A DNA stretch of 64,000 nucleotides from Petunia secreta. Lineage: Eukaryota > Streptophyta > Magnoliopsida > Solanales > Solanaceae. Where the stretch lies: contig JARKIP010000033.1 in the NCBI GenBank assembly GCA_029990175.1, forward strand, positions 13,437,001 to 13,501,000, written 5' to 3'. Under the pieces are notes generated by a model. It was not told where the DNA came from. It saw only the letters and a program-made list of their open reading frames with translations, and searched no databases. Position numbers and translations under genes: made by a program. Positions 12,170 through 23,304 of the stretch are shown here, one piece after another. Numbering within the stretch: position 1 is the first letter of the stretch; the number at the start of each line of letters is the position of its first letter.

Positions 12170-12660
12170 ATTTCTTCTTCGAAATAGGCTTTTAATGCCT
12201 CTTCGGTTACCATTTAAGCCTTTGAATAGCATTGAATACAGAATGATTCCAATCCTTTGGGAATAAACGGTCGTTTCTGATTCAATTTGGGCTTTTAATG
12301 CCTCTTAGATAACCTTCATGCCTTAGAATGGCATTGAATACAGAATAATTTCGACTGTCTATGAACAAATAATCACTTCTGATTCACTTTGGGCTTTTAA
12401 CGCCTCTTAGGTTACCTACGTTCCTTTGAATGGCATTGAATACAGAATAATTTCGACTGAACAAACAATCATTTCTGATTCAATTTGGGCTTTTAACGCC
12501 CATTAGGTTACCTACGTGCCTTTGAATGGTATTGAATACAGAATAATTTTGATTGTCTATGAACAAACAATCATTTCTGATTCAATTTGGGGTTTTAACG
12601 CCCATTGGGTAAATTTTGTGCCTTTAAATAGCACTGAATGCAGAACAATGCCGATAAACA
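12170..12660 (-). repeat. ~102-bp tandem array in the Ogre-1 5' UTR (about 5 copies)
   Basis: Units are marked by TTCAATTTGGGCTTTTAA at 12281, 12384, 12479 and 12581 (spacings 103, 95, 102), with an earlier degenerate copy near 12179. Each also contains GGTTACC and a GCATTGAATACAGAATAATTT block. The array lies upstream of ORF1 in element orientation. Confidence 0.85.
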
Positions 12661-13817
12661 GTCCACATTTTGCACGTCCAACCCTTTAAGCAAATGCAAA
12701 TAAATATTGTTCAACGCTCTTTTGGGGTTAAAAACTCATTCGGATTGTTTGAACAAGTTGGCCTATCGGACTTGAGAACAAATCGACTAGGGACATGTCA
12801 TGATGCATGATTCCTAATGCCGCTACTAAGGAATGGAGTTAACTAACCGGATTTTATTATCCTCCCAAGCGGACGGCTCGGGAGCGGGAACGTCTCGGAC
12901 CTAATAGGTTCCAAGTCGTGCCCCCTAAAGGAATTTTTTAAGTGAGGGAATAGATGGTCGTAACCACTGTGTTTTCAACGCGCGATTTATAAAGCTGCCA
13001 GGAGTGGCGGAAGGTATGCATGTACGAGTAAAAACTGTACGAGTTTTGAAAGAAATGCACATGTTCCCTAAAATGCTTTTATGTTGTAAATATGCACATA
13101 TAGAAATATTTCACAAAACAAAACAAACACACATTAGTTTTGAAAAATAGAATTAACAGAAACTAGACAATATTGATTTAAGTAAAATTGTTTAAAAGAA
13201 AGGAATTTAGCAATTTTATGGAAAGGATGCATAATTCGAAGTATTTTAAAAATGATTTAATAAAAAAGAAGGAGTAAAAAGGAAAACGAAACAAACAAGT
13301 TAGTTTCAAAAAATAGGATAATAGAAACTAGACAGTAAAGAAAATACAAAAAGAATTATGACATGAAATTGTTTAAAAGAAAAATATTTTGGAAGATTTG
13401 AAAATAGTTGAAGAGTGGGACGTGTTGTAAGAACCTTCCAAGAGTGGGTTTAGACTAGGTTCTCCCAAATGGACTGTTTGGAAGTAAAAAAGTTTGGAAT
13501 CGTCCGCTGTACCACGAACTCGACCTATCCCAAAACTTTTTCAAAGGTGTGCTTAGGAGTGGGAATGGCCGTCAAACCGACACAACTGTCTTTCAAATAT
13601 AGCGTACGAGTAAACTTTTCCAAAGCAGCAGATATGATAAAAAATGATAGACCAAATAAAATACCAATAAATTGACAGAAAATGCCTATAAAGAAGAAGG
13701 TTAAGCTTAAAACCTGCAAAAGGAAAAAGGAAGAAATTTTAGTTTCGAGAAATAAAAAGAAAATAAATGTAAAGAATCCCAATTAGAAAGTCCGTTATGG
13801 TTAGAACCTTAAAAATA
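12661..13817 (-). other. Ogre-1 5' untranslated leader
   Basis: About 1.15 kb between the primer-binding site and the tandem array. It is A-rich on the printed strand (13080-13400), with GC-richer blocks near 12870-13010. No ORF, splice pair or structural RNA could be supported. Confidence 0.45.
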
Positions 13818-13835
13818 TCCCCAGCGGAGTTGCCA
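13818..13835 (-). other. Primer-binding site of Ogre-1 (tRNA-Arg type)
   Basis: Reads TGGCAACTCCGCTGGGGA on the - strand, 3 nt after the LTR end. Ogre elements are known to prime with tRNA-Arg; the match at 31350-31367 in Ogre-2 is TGGCGGCTCTGATGGGGA. The tRNA identity rests on family knowledge. Confidence 0.8.
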
Positions 13836-13838
13836 TTC

Positions 13839-16818
13839 TGTCACATCCTATTTTTACCAAACCGGTTAAAGTTTGAAATAGGGCTCGACTTAGTGGGTAA
13901 CTCGCGGGTAAAGAGTTGGAGTCGCCACCTAACATATTTTTTAACTAGGCGTATTAGGGCACCTATTTGGTTTCTAGCTAATTTTTGTAATTAACTCCGA
14001 AACTTAGTCTACGATTTCTAGGTAAGAGGTTCAAGTTAACTCGAGAGGAAGGGGTTAGGCACCTCTCAAGCTCCACCAAATGTGGTTACCGGCCGGACTT
14101 TATAATTGGGATTCAAAATAACTAACTAAACAAATGAACTAGACAAATAATTAAACGACTATTATGATATGCATATAATAATTAAGATTAGATAAAAAAA
14201 TCTAATTCACTAATAGGCTTCCTCCTTAAAAAATTTCACCTAGCAAAATAAAATAAATTAGTTAGTATATAATAAAAATAAATATTATGAGTAAATAATA
14301 GCAAGTAAGATTAGAAGTATCTTGGAGTGTTGTTTTGAAGATATTTTTCCAAATGTACCTCGCAAAAACAAATGAAGTCAAGTTAGTAAATAATAATAAG
14401 GTGATAATAAATAATAATAATAATAATTATAATAATAATAATAATAACTAATAATAATAATTAAAGGTTTTTCTTCAAATGGTTCTTTTCCAAAATGGAT
14501 TGTCGTCTATCAACCAATTTTACCTCACAAAAAATATAAGAAAATGAGTTAGTAAAAATAATAATAATAATAGTAATGATGACAATAATAATAATAATAA
14601 CAATAATAATAATAATAAGATTAATTATTAAAATAAGGGGGAAAGGGATTTTATAAAAGTATAGGCTCAAAATATGTATTGCATCAAGCAGAGGTTACGG
14701 ATGTCAGTACGGCTGCAAACACGCTGGTCGACCGTGTTGCCATGCCAAGTACCTTTAATCCCACCACTCCACGATCGCTTAATTTGCAAAGTGATATGCA
14801 TCGTCATCACCTATTTATTTTTAGGGACGCGGGGAGTGTAATGGGACTGAATTTAGGCCTCCAAACATCATTGGCCTCTAGGTGTAGTATCGTGTTTAAA
14901 TCAGTGTACAGGTTAGATGGAGCAAGTATATTCACAGCTATCAACAATAAGGTATAATATCCATCCAAATTGATAGACACTACCCATACAAAATTAGCAT
15001 CAAGGGACCTGCGATCACAACCTTCAGAAAAAGGATCAGTAGCACAAATAAAGCCTTAGACATATAATAACATCATTTATAATACAAGCTAAATGTTGAT
15101 TGTATCAATAGAAATCAAAAAGTCATACGATAAGGAAACAGTCAACAAAACCAATGCAATCAGTATTCCCAATCACTTGAGACAGGAGTCACCACCATCA
15201 GTCGGCGTCTTAACGACATCGCAAGGGCAATGACGGGAAAACAGAGGCAGATCCTCAGTGTATGCCTCAGTAATGCAATCACAGTAGCGACGACGAGAAA
15301 ACGGAGGTGCGACAACCATCGGGTCTCGGCGGAAAACTCGGGCGACCTCATCAGCGTCGCTGCCACTCCGAATCCGGTCTTGCTTCTTCCCTTTAATTTC
15401 AACAAACACAAACACAAAACATCACAAATAAATTCAGTCAATGAAATAAAAGGTCGATGACGAATGCTTCTGTCAACTAGTGCTGTCTCCGGCGACGCGT
15501 CGTCGCTGCTGCGCTCTCCTGTTGTCAATCCGTATTCCCCCTCTCCTATTCCTTTGTTTCGATCTTCGATGACCCCTTGGTTCTATTTTTTAGGTGTGTG
15601 TGGTTGTGGAATGGGTGTTTTTTATGTATGTATATGTGGGTGTCGGCTTTTGGGTTGAAGACGATGTGTATGGTGTAGGGTTTGTCTGTGTATGCTGTTA
15701 TAAGGGGAAAAAGGTAAAGGATTTTCGTGGGGTATGTGGGGAAGAAGACTCAAAAGTCTGTGGGGTCTACTGGATTTTTTTGCGTGTCTGTCTGTTTTTG
15801 TATGTGTGTAAGAGAGGAGATGGGAGTATGAGAAATGGAGAGGATGATTAGAGAAGAAGACGTGGGGTCTGCGTGCCAATGTGTACTGCTGATGGCGTAA
15901 TTGATGATGAATCCAAAAAAATAAAATGGTCTCCTTTTTTAAAGAAGGAGAATTAAAAAAAAAAACTAGTTTTTTGGGGATTTCTAAAAATAGGAGAGGG
16001 GATTATAGATGATTGGTATTTCATTTTCAATTTTGAATTCTTTCTAAAATGGGGGAGGTAGGAGAGTGATTTAGGGAATGAACTTAGTATTAAAAGTGGT
16101 GTAGGGACATTGGAGGAGTTTTAAGAATAAGATTAGGATATATTTTGGAAATTGATTAAAAATATAATAGGAGGGAAAGGAAAGGTAAGGTGTAAATAAT
16201 GAATGTATCTAGACGGACACTCGTCTTGGTTTAAAAGGAATTTTAAAATAATGGAAAAGAAATATTTTGAAATGTAAATAATAATTGTATGAATATGAGA
16301 ATATCTTAATTTAAACTAAATAATTGGAAGAAAATAGCAATCGATTTCTAACAGAATAGACGTACCTAGACAGACTATTGTCTAGGTTCGTAAAAAAGTT
16401 TTCAAGATAAATCACGAAGTGGAAATGAATTGGCTAATATATTCCTTAAAGGTGCTAATAAACAAAATGTAAATATATATGTACATATATTGTATAAAAT
16501 GGGTGGACACATAGTAAAAATGCACACACAAAAGCAAATTGAAATACCAATTAAAATAATTAAGTATAAGTATTCACAAATAATTATTAAATGCTATACA
16601 TGTACGAAAATTGCACAAACAATCACATTTTGACAAATAGCCTAAATAATACAAAATTACGTAATATAGCCGCATTTAAGTACGTAATATATAAGTAGGG
16701 GATAACACACGTAAATACATGCTTTCTAATACATAATTTTTACAAATAGCCAAATTGCACCTTTAAGTTGATTTACAACCGATTTTAGAAAAAAGAGGGA
16801 CAAAATTGGGTGTCAACA
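13839..16818 (-). repeat. 5' LTR of Ogre-1
   Basis: 2980 bp, the pair of 1710-4800. Two hand-aligned samples (about 110 and 225 bp) differ by roughly 7% and 6.5%. It has expanded AAT tracts at 14395-14470 and 14560-14630. It ends TGTCAACA at 16818, followed by the CCAAG duplication. Confidence 0.92.
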
Positions 16819-16823
16819 CCAAG
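16819..16823. repeat. Right target-site duplication of Ogre-1 (CCAAG)
   Basis: Perfect match to 1705-1709. Athila integrase reading resumes directly after it. Confidence 0.95.
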
Positions 16824-17347
16824 AAATTGGATGATGCCTTAAGGGCATATTGCATGGCATACAAGACTCTGATTGAGATGTCACCGTTCTGATTAGTTTT
16901 TAGCAAAGCTGCCATCTCCCCGTCAAGTTAGAGCACAAAGCCTATTGGACATTTAAAAAGCTAAACATGAATTGGGAGGAAGCTTCCAAGGCATGGGTTG
17001 AGAAATTGCATGAACTTGAAGAGATGAGATTTCTTGCCTATTAAAATACCAAGCTCTATAAGGAGAAGATGAAGATCATCCATGACAAAAAGATATGAAA
17101 TCATGCATTCAAGGCGGGGGATATGGTGCTTTTGTTCAATTCGAGGTTACACCTCTTTCCCGGCAAATTGAAGTCCAAATGGATTGGACCATACAAAGTG
17201 GTAGACACATCGCTTTATGGATGGGTTGAGTTGCAAGAGAAGGGAAGTTCCAAAACTTTTCGGGTAAATGGCCAACAGGCGAACCACTTCTTGGGATGTG
17301 AAGCCGAACCTAAAAAGGTTGCTTGCATCTATCTCTTGGAACCTTGA
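16824..17347 (+). pseudogene. Athila integrase, C-terminal part
   Basis: Continuation of the integrase cut at 1709: it opens KLDDALRAYCMAYKT, the expected Athila wording after DWAK. Frames shift between 16880 and 17100 (ALYKEKMKIIHDKK is readable), then an open stretch gives FKAGDMVLLFNSRL, FPGKLKSKWIGPYKVV and KTFRVNGQQANHFLG, the GPY/F-type C-terminal DNA-binding module of gypsy integrases. The polyprotein ends at the TGA of 17345-17347. Only the last ~75 codons are uninterrupted. Confidence 0.9.
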
Positions 17348-19016
17348 TGAAATGAGGTAACACCATCGTGCCGCGACGTTAAATCAAACGCTTCTTGGGA
17401 GGCAACCCAAGTTTTACCTTATTAGCTTTTTTCAATTTTTGATGTTAAAATTTTAGTTAATGTAAAATCGCATATAAAGTTCTTTGATAGTTGCATTTGA
17501 TTTTGGTCAAGTTGTGTTAGTGCAGGAAAAATACAAGGTGTCCAAAAGAAAAGAAGTCAAGAAACAAGAAGGGAGTTGATATCCGGGGATGAACCGCCAA
17601 AGGAATTGCGGAAGCCATTATGAGGCCTGCCAAACAAAATGTGGGCCGCCGACGTAGTCAGAAAGAAAAGATTTTCTTATGGAATAGAGGAGCATCGAGC
17701 CAGTCAAACGGCAGTATGCCGATCAAACTCCACACATTGCTCTGCGGTTCAAAACCCCCATATGCTTGAAAAAAGACTTGCGTCCATACCACTGAGACTT
17801 CGGCGACCCGCTGAACAAGCGACGATTCGCAATCTTTATGGGCCTGGTCGGTTCACCTGACTATAAAAAGCCCCAGGAAAGTTTATTTTTCAACTTTCGC
17901 ACACCCTAATGTAAAAAGTAGAAACCCACTGACAAGAAATCACTATTCTGACGCACCCCAACCAGTAACAAAAGTCCAAATCACTCACACGCACCGGATT
18001 TCACCACCCGCTCGTGATTCCCTCAACCCATTTTCATTTTCGGTACAGATACGGTATGTTTTCGCCCTAAGCTTTTAAATTGTTGTTGTTTCTAAGTGTA
18101 GGGGGTAAGTTAAACATCATGTTGGGGGTGGGTTGGGTGAACATCATGTTAGGGTTTGTTTTTAACTTAACTTTGTAAAGATTTATACCCTATTGTGTGT
18201 ATATTGTTTAAAATTGTTGTTGAGTGAAAAAATGGGTAGAAGAAGAGATTGAAAAAGAAAATAACCCAAATAAACTTCATATGAAACCATGATTGTACCT
18301 TGTTATGCTTCATAATCTGGAAAAGACTTGAACTTGGTATGACTCTTGGTTGATTTTTCATAGAAATTTGGTTGAAAATGTGGTCCTGTTCTTGAGAGAG
18401 TGTTTGAACGTAGTGAGAAGTTGAAAAGACCACATAGGAGTGTGTTTGGGGGTGTTAAGACACATGAGAATGGAATCACTTGGAATCTGTGCACTGTAGT
18501 TGAAATTAACCAATGATTCGGCAAGCCGCTGATGAGGAAATTGATATTGCAATTTGAAGTGCGTGACACACTTGGCAGATCTGTAGTTCTACTTGCGGAA
18601 CCGCCGGTGTAGTCAGTAAGAAATGATTTTGAGTAAGGAGGCTTGCCTCTCGCACCTCAAACAGCGACCCACCGCACAAGGGAAAAAGGTTGCAAGCTTA
18701 AATGCGATGTCATTCTACGAGATGACAAATCCACTTGCAGGCCGGCGGTCTCATCAGAATGTTTTTTCAATTGTGCGATTGAGGGTAGCATCTCCCAGTT
18801 CAATTGGCACCCCGCCGATTTGTATCAGCATGACTTTTTTCGAGCCGCACACTGCTATCTGCGATGCCGCATGTCTTTCTGCGGTCCGCCGAATGATATG
18901 CTTAGTCTAAAATTCCCTTTTATCCTACAACTATTTTCCTTCTTTCTTAGGTGTCATGTGCTGTAGTTTAGTTAATCCTAGAATAGTGCAGGAGTACGAT
19001 AATGTAGCTAGTATAT
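17348..19016 (+). other. Athila spacer between pol and the accessory ORF
   Basis: After pol comes CGCTTCTTGGGAGGCAACCC (17389-17408), a phrase typical of Athila elements just after integrase. At about 17580-17870 and again at 18480-18900 the DNA is rich in GCCGCCGA/CCGCCGAA-type words like those in the 3' LTR promoter region (54250-54515). A TATA-like box follows the first block. No long frame with recognisable product is present. Confidence 0.6.
17862..17869 (+). promoter_or_regulatory. TATA-like box upstream of the Athila accessory ORF
   Basis: TATAAAAA in the context GACTATAAAAAGCCCC, after a CG-rich block. This mirrors the 3' LTR, where a CG-rich block is followed by GACTATAAATAGGCTG (54570-54585). 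An internal promoter for the downstream ORF is inferred, not shown. Confidence 0.5.
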
Positions 19017-20119
19017 GTGCTAACCTTTTGCATTGAGTTGATCTTGCCCAGGTACAGAAATGGCACGCGTCAAGCACCAAATAAAAGAGCAAGAAGGGAT
19101 ACTCCTCCACCAAACAGTCCCTTTGAAAGTGATCCATTCAACAGTGATTTTTTTGACAATGAATCATGTGAAGTAAACATCAGCACTGATGAACAACATG
19201 AAGTCCTCATCTGTGAAAGAAGATTTTTATTAGTTTGATTGGAGGAATTCAGTCCAGCTTTCCACAAGGCATTCCTTGAAACGAGATGGATTGAGATATT
19301 CACAAGGAGATTGGGTGCAGCTGCTGTGGAACTAGTAATGAAATTTTCTGCTGCATGGAGTGAACAAAATGAACCAGAATGCACGGTTGAATGTAGGGGC
19401 ACAGCTGTTGATGTTTCAGCAAGAGCTCTAAATCAACATCTTCAACTTTCCCATTCATTCTAGAGAAGTATATGGCTAAACTAGCTATGACCGAGAAAAT
19501 GCAAAGGAAGTGGTTGGTTCCTATCATTGGTTGGAATGCTATTGTCAGTTCAAGAATCCTACCCACGAGGGAGAATCACATAATTCCCCTAGGAAGGGTA
19601 ATCCTCGTTGGGTGCATCATGACGGGGATACCAATCAACCTGGGAGCTGAAATGGTACAAGTGATGGTCGAGGATGCTAGATCTGCTGGTGGAAATCTCA
19701 CTTATGCCAACACATTGACAAATTTTCTGATGAAACCAGGGTGTGATACTTTGGGCGGTGATGATTATGCCTTTGCTGCAAGAGGCTTTGAAGTATATGC
19801 AATTGAAGATGAAAACAACCCAATCTACCCAACACCTGTTGCCCCTACTCATTGAGCACCACCGCGAGCTGAAAGACTATCTTCCTCAAGAGCTTCTCCA
19901 CTTCATGTACATAGGGAAGCTGAAGCTGCCGTAGAAAATCTCACTCGAGAGATTGAGGAGTTGCAAGGCAAGATACAGGAGTTCGGTGTGCACCTACGCA
20001 ACATGCTTCGAATGCATCCACCTCCACCTTCATCAAGCAAATTCAACCCCGACTGAATTTGACCAGTTAAGTGCAGCCATTGATGCACATGGTAATGATA
20101 TCTTAAAAATCAGGAAGTA
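19017..20119 (+). pseudogene. Athila env-position accessory ORF ('putative plant transposon protein'-like), N-terminal and central part
   Basis: Athila elements carry an extra ORF after integrase, often called env-like. Here an open frame gives NKRARRDTPPPNS and FNSDFFDNESCEV. After a TGA near 19236 it continues LEEFSPAFHKAFLETRWIE and RGTAVDVSARALNQHLQL, then shifts frame to TEKMQRKWLVPIIGWN, ENHIIPLGRVILVGCIMTG and MVEDARSAGGNLTY. A C-terminal coiled-coil-like EAEAAVENLTREIEELQGK leads to DILKIRK, where Ogre-2 is inserted. The wording resembles PF20167-type proteins rather than a glycoprotein, and no signal peptide or membrane segment is seen. A pyrimidine tract ending TTGCCCAG at 19044-19051 just before the frame could be a 3' splice site. 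Confidence 0.72.
20115..20119. repeat. Left target-site duplication of Ogre-2 (AAGTA)
   Basis: AAGTA precedes the TGTTGACAC LTR start; the partner at 52659-52663 is AAGTG, a single mismatch. The accessory ORF reads through in frame if one copy is removed. Confidence 0.8.
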
Positions 20120-20517
20120 TGTTGACACTTGTCCCGATATGTTTAAGCTAATGTCTAATTATTTTAAGTATGGGCTAATTTTAAAAATTAAAGCCAAATT
20201 GCTAACTTTAAACAAAAGGGGGCCAAATATGCAATACCCAGCAAGACCCTTAATTAACTTAAAAATCCTCAATTTCTTGAAAAATCAGAAAAAAAAACTT
20301 CAATCCCCAACCCGTTTGAAACGCCCGCGACCCATTCCTCTTGAATCCCCAACCCGCGAAGCCCCTGAATTCCCATATCGATCCCCTAAAAAATTCAAAC
20401 ATAACACACCAAAAATGGTTCCCCTTTCCAGCTCATGAATTCTAGTACAAACTTTATCTAAATCTGACCGTTTGGGGTCACTTTAGGTATTTTCCTATAA
20501 AACCTTAATGGATTTCA

Positions 20518-20526
20518 TATATAAGG
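20518..20526 (+). promoter_or_regulatory. Probable TATA box of the Ogre-2 5' LTR
   Basis: TATATAAGG, conserved at 46481-46489 in the 3' LTR. A nearby TATAAAA at 20496 is not conserved (CTCTAAAA in the 3' LTR), so the former is preferred. Confidence 0.55.
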
Positions 20527-22708
20527 AAGAGAAATGAATCATTTTGAGGGCAGCCGTGAACCAAAAGAAATAGCCATGAATAGAGATAGAAGGGAGGTTA
20601 AAAGAAATGGCATAAGATATACATTTCAGTTTCAAATTCGTATACAAAGGTAGTGCTACTGTTCCATTTGATTTTTGATTCTGCGTTTGTGTCGTCACTT
20701 ATACATTTAAGTCGTCTCCATTCCAGTCGTCGACCTCGTTCGAGTCTTCGCGTTTGTTCGAGTCGAATTTGTTCGAGTCGAATTCAGATCCCGCGCTCTT
20801 AGTTCACTGCCCGCAAAAAGTTAATTCTCTTCACTATTTTATTTTCTTATTGTATGTTTAATCTGCTTATAAGTGTTGCTTATTGAAACCATGAAACTGT
20901 TGTGTAGTATTAAGAAGCTTGGTTCTGCTTATGGATTATTTTAGTCATACTTGTGTGTCTGTGAGAGTAAGTCGGGGTATAAAACTGTTTAAAATGATGA
21001 TTGAAGAAAATTTGTAACTTTGCTGTATTTCTTGATTACTTTAAAATGAAGAAAGAATTGTTTCATTTAGTGTTAAGCTCTAACTCTTTAAGCTTAAAAG
21101 AAAAGGTTTTAGATGATATTTCTCTTGAGGTGTGTATGTGAGTAAATGCTAAATAAGTCCAGTCTCATTATTCAAAAGCTTCAGCAGGTCTTCTAATTTC
21201 CTAGTTTAGTTTTCTTTCTTTGTTTGGCTCCTGAGTTGGTAACAGCTCATAAATGAAGTGAAAACAACAGCCTACTCTCTTTATGTTCTCATTTCTATAT
21301 AAGTTGTTTGCTTCTGGTGTCTGGGGAAGGCTTTGGCCCTGTTGTTGTTTCAATTTGGTGCTGCAGGTTTTGTGAGAGTTCTTGGAGTAGCAGGTTGGTT
21401 GTATGAGCTGCAGGGTGTGTCCAAGTATGTGTGTGACTGTTTGAAGTTGGCTTTTTGCAGGTCTGATAGTAGTGATGGGAAGGGTCAGGAGTTATTTGTG
21501 CTCTGTATGAGTTGTGCAGGCTGGTGGAATCAGTTTAGGTGCAGTGGGGGCTTTGAGCGAGTTTGTGTAAGAGTTGGAGTTTGGTAGTTAGAGTGCTCTA
21601 AGTGAGGTTGTTCCCTAGTGCTGTAGATTCTAGCAGTTTGGTCTAGAAAGGAGTAGTTTCATGTTTGCAGGTATTGTAGATAGTTGCTGGCAGTTTGCAG
21701 GTGTTGTAGAGTAGTTTTATGGTGTATAGGGTGTGAAAGAGGGCCGTTTTGGTTCAGAGTTTGTTAGAGGTCTAGTTGGCTACAGATAGTTGTTTGGAAG
21801 GAGATCAGGTTATCCTGATGTTGTTGTTTCATGAAGTGAAGGAGTCTAGGTTGTTAGGTGGCTTAAAAGATAAAGTGGAAGGGTTTTGGAGGGTTTATTA
21901 GAAGCTGCAGGGGTTCAGGTTAGTTGCTATGGTTTCTATCTGATTCTGATGGTTTGAAGGTGGTCTGGTAGTTCAGGCAGCAGGTGGTTAGGAGAAGTTA
22001 TGTTGGTTCAGGGGTGTTCATAGGAAGTTAGTGTTATTCAGAGGTGTGGGAATGTGTTTAAAAGTGAGTTCGGTGGTTGTTGTAGGCCTGTAGGTTATTT
22101 CTTGGTATCAGGTTTGTCGAATTAGTGTCAGAAGTATGTGAGGGGTAATTTAGGTTGGAAGAAGTCCAGTTTAAATGGAATAAAACTAAAGGGAAGAGTT
22201 AGTTTCTTGTCTATTCGTTTGAAACTATGTTTATCTAATTCCATTCGGTAAAAGGCTAGGAGTTAAATTAACATTGGATGTGTTGCTTACTAGATTCTTT
22301 AATAATTTATATCTTCCTGAAGTTGTTGCTTGAAGATCTTGAAGTTGTGCGTTGATTAATAATGTTTAGTCATGAAAAGTTTTCAATCTTTGTAAAAACA
22401 TGTCTAGAACCTGTTTCATGTACACTTGCGAAAAAAAGTTATTTGTTTCTTTCTTTTATCATAAGCTTGGTGCTCCCTGTTACATTGAACTTATTCATCA
22501 AGCACATGTGTGTGTTAATGCGCTGTCTAAAGTTAGTATCCTTTTGTGTAGTTCTGATTTAGAGTGATTTCAAGCTTAGTAACTAAATCTTTAGAGTGTG
22601 GTAATAAGTTGGTAAAAGATTCCTCTAATCTGCTGAACGTTTAAGTATTCAATCATGTAAGTTTAATTTGAGATAGGTATTTTTATCCATGTTGCAGCTT
22701 AGTAGTGA

Positions 22709-22715
22709 ATGTAAT
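22709..22715. repeat. Left target duplication of the hAT element (ATGTAAT)
   Basis: ATGTAAT recurs at 28476-28482. The empty site is preserved in the 3' LTR near 51180-51195 (AACGTAATACTCC). hAT elements make 8-bp duplications; the eighth base differs here. Confidence 0.82.
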
Positions 22716-23304
22716 TAGTGCTGGCAAAACCCATTATTTTTTTGAGGGCCCGCCCAACCCACCCGATATTACATGGGTTGGATTCTCATTTATTTTTACT
22801 GGGTAAAATATGGGCTAAAGCCCACGTAACCCATATTAAAAATGGGTGTTTAATGGGCTGAAAATGGGTTTTTGACATATAGGTTTGAAAAACTAAGTTT
22901 CTTTCTCTCTCTTTATTTTTTACCCGTCAAATACACTCTCTCTCATACAATTTGTAAAACCTATTATTTTCTACCAGTAAGTCTTGGAAAAACAGCAAAG
23001 TACTATTTTTGAAGAAGCCATAGAAGACAAATGGAGGTACTATTTCTTCCTTTTTTGTTCTTTTTTCAATTAGGGTTTAATGGTGGATTTTGATTTTTCT
23101 CTCTGAATCTGCTTGTACACTTTGGGCTAAAAGTAATAGGAGAATTATGAAATTAACTAGCAGATTAATTTTTTTCATTGAATATATTGTTTCCTCTATT
23201 GTGGTTTAGTAATTCCATGTTCTATGTTGCTTCTTTTCTTTTCTGGAGTTGAGTTTTATTGAAATATAAATAATATTGTTACATGGTTAATCGTGTAGGT
23301 AGAC

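Larger units (their letters stand above)
1710..16818 (-). mobile_element. Ogre-1: Ogre/Tat-like LTR retrotransposon, non-autonomous, inserted in Athila integrase
   Basis: Two long terminal repeats (1710-4800 and 13839-16818) flank a 9-kb interior and a perfect CCAAG duplication brackets the whole. Orientation is -: read on that strand the LTR starts TGTTGACACC, the primer site TGGCAACTCCGCTGGGGA lies 3 nt inside the 13839 LTR, and the purine-rich tract lies just inside the 4800 LTR. This is the Ogre/Tat signature. The interior holds, in element order, a 5' untranslated region with a ~102-bp array, a decayed ORF1 (11895-10276), then about 5.5 kb without recognisable coding, including a ~68-bp minisatellite. 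No protease, RT, RNase H or integrase is seen, so it must have been mobilised in trans. Hand-sampled LTR divergence is about 6-7%. Confidence 0.9.

Noticed and set aside
1710..16818. Ogre-1 as a + strand element
   Set aside because: Primer site, polypurine tract, LTR start TGTTGACACC and ORF1 are all consistent only on the - strand.
17580..18900. A solo LTR inside the Athila pol-ORF spacer
   Set aside because: LTR-like CG-rich blocks and a TATA box are present but I found no TG...CA borders or target duplication, so it is described as spacer.
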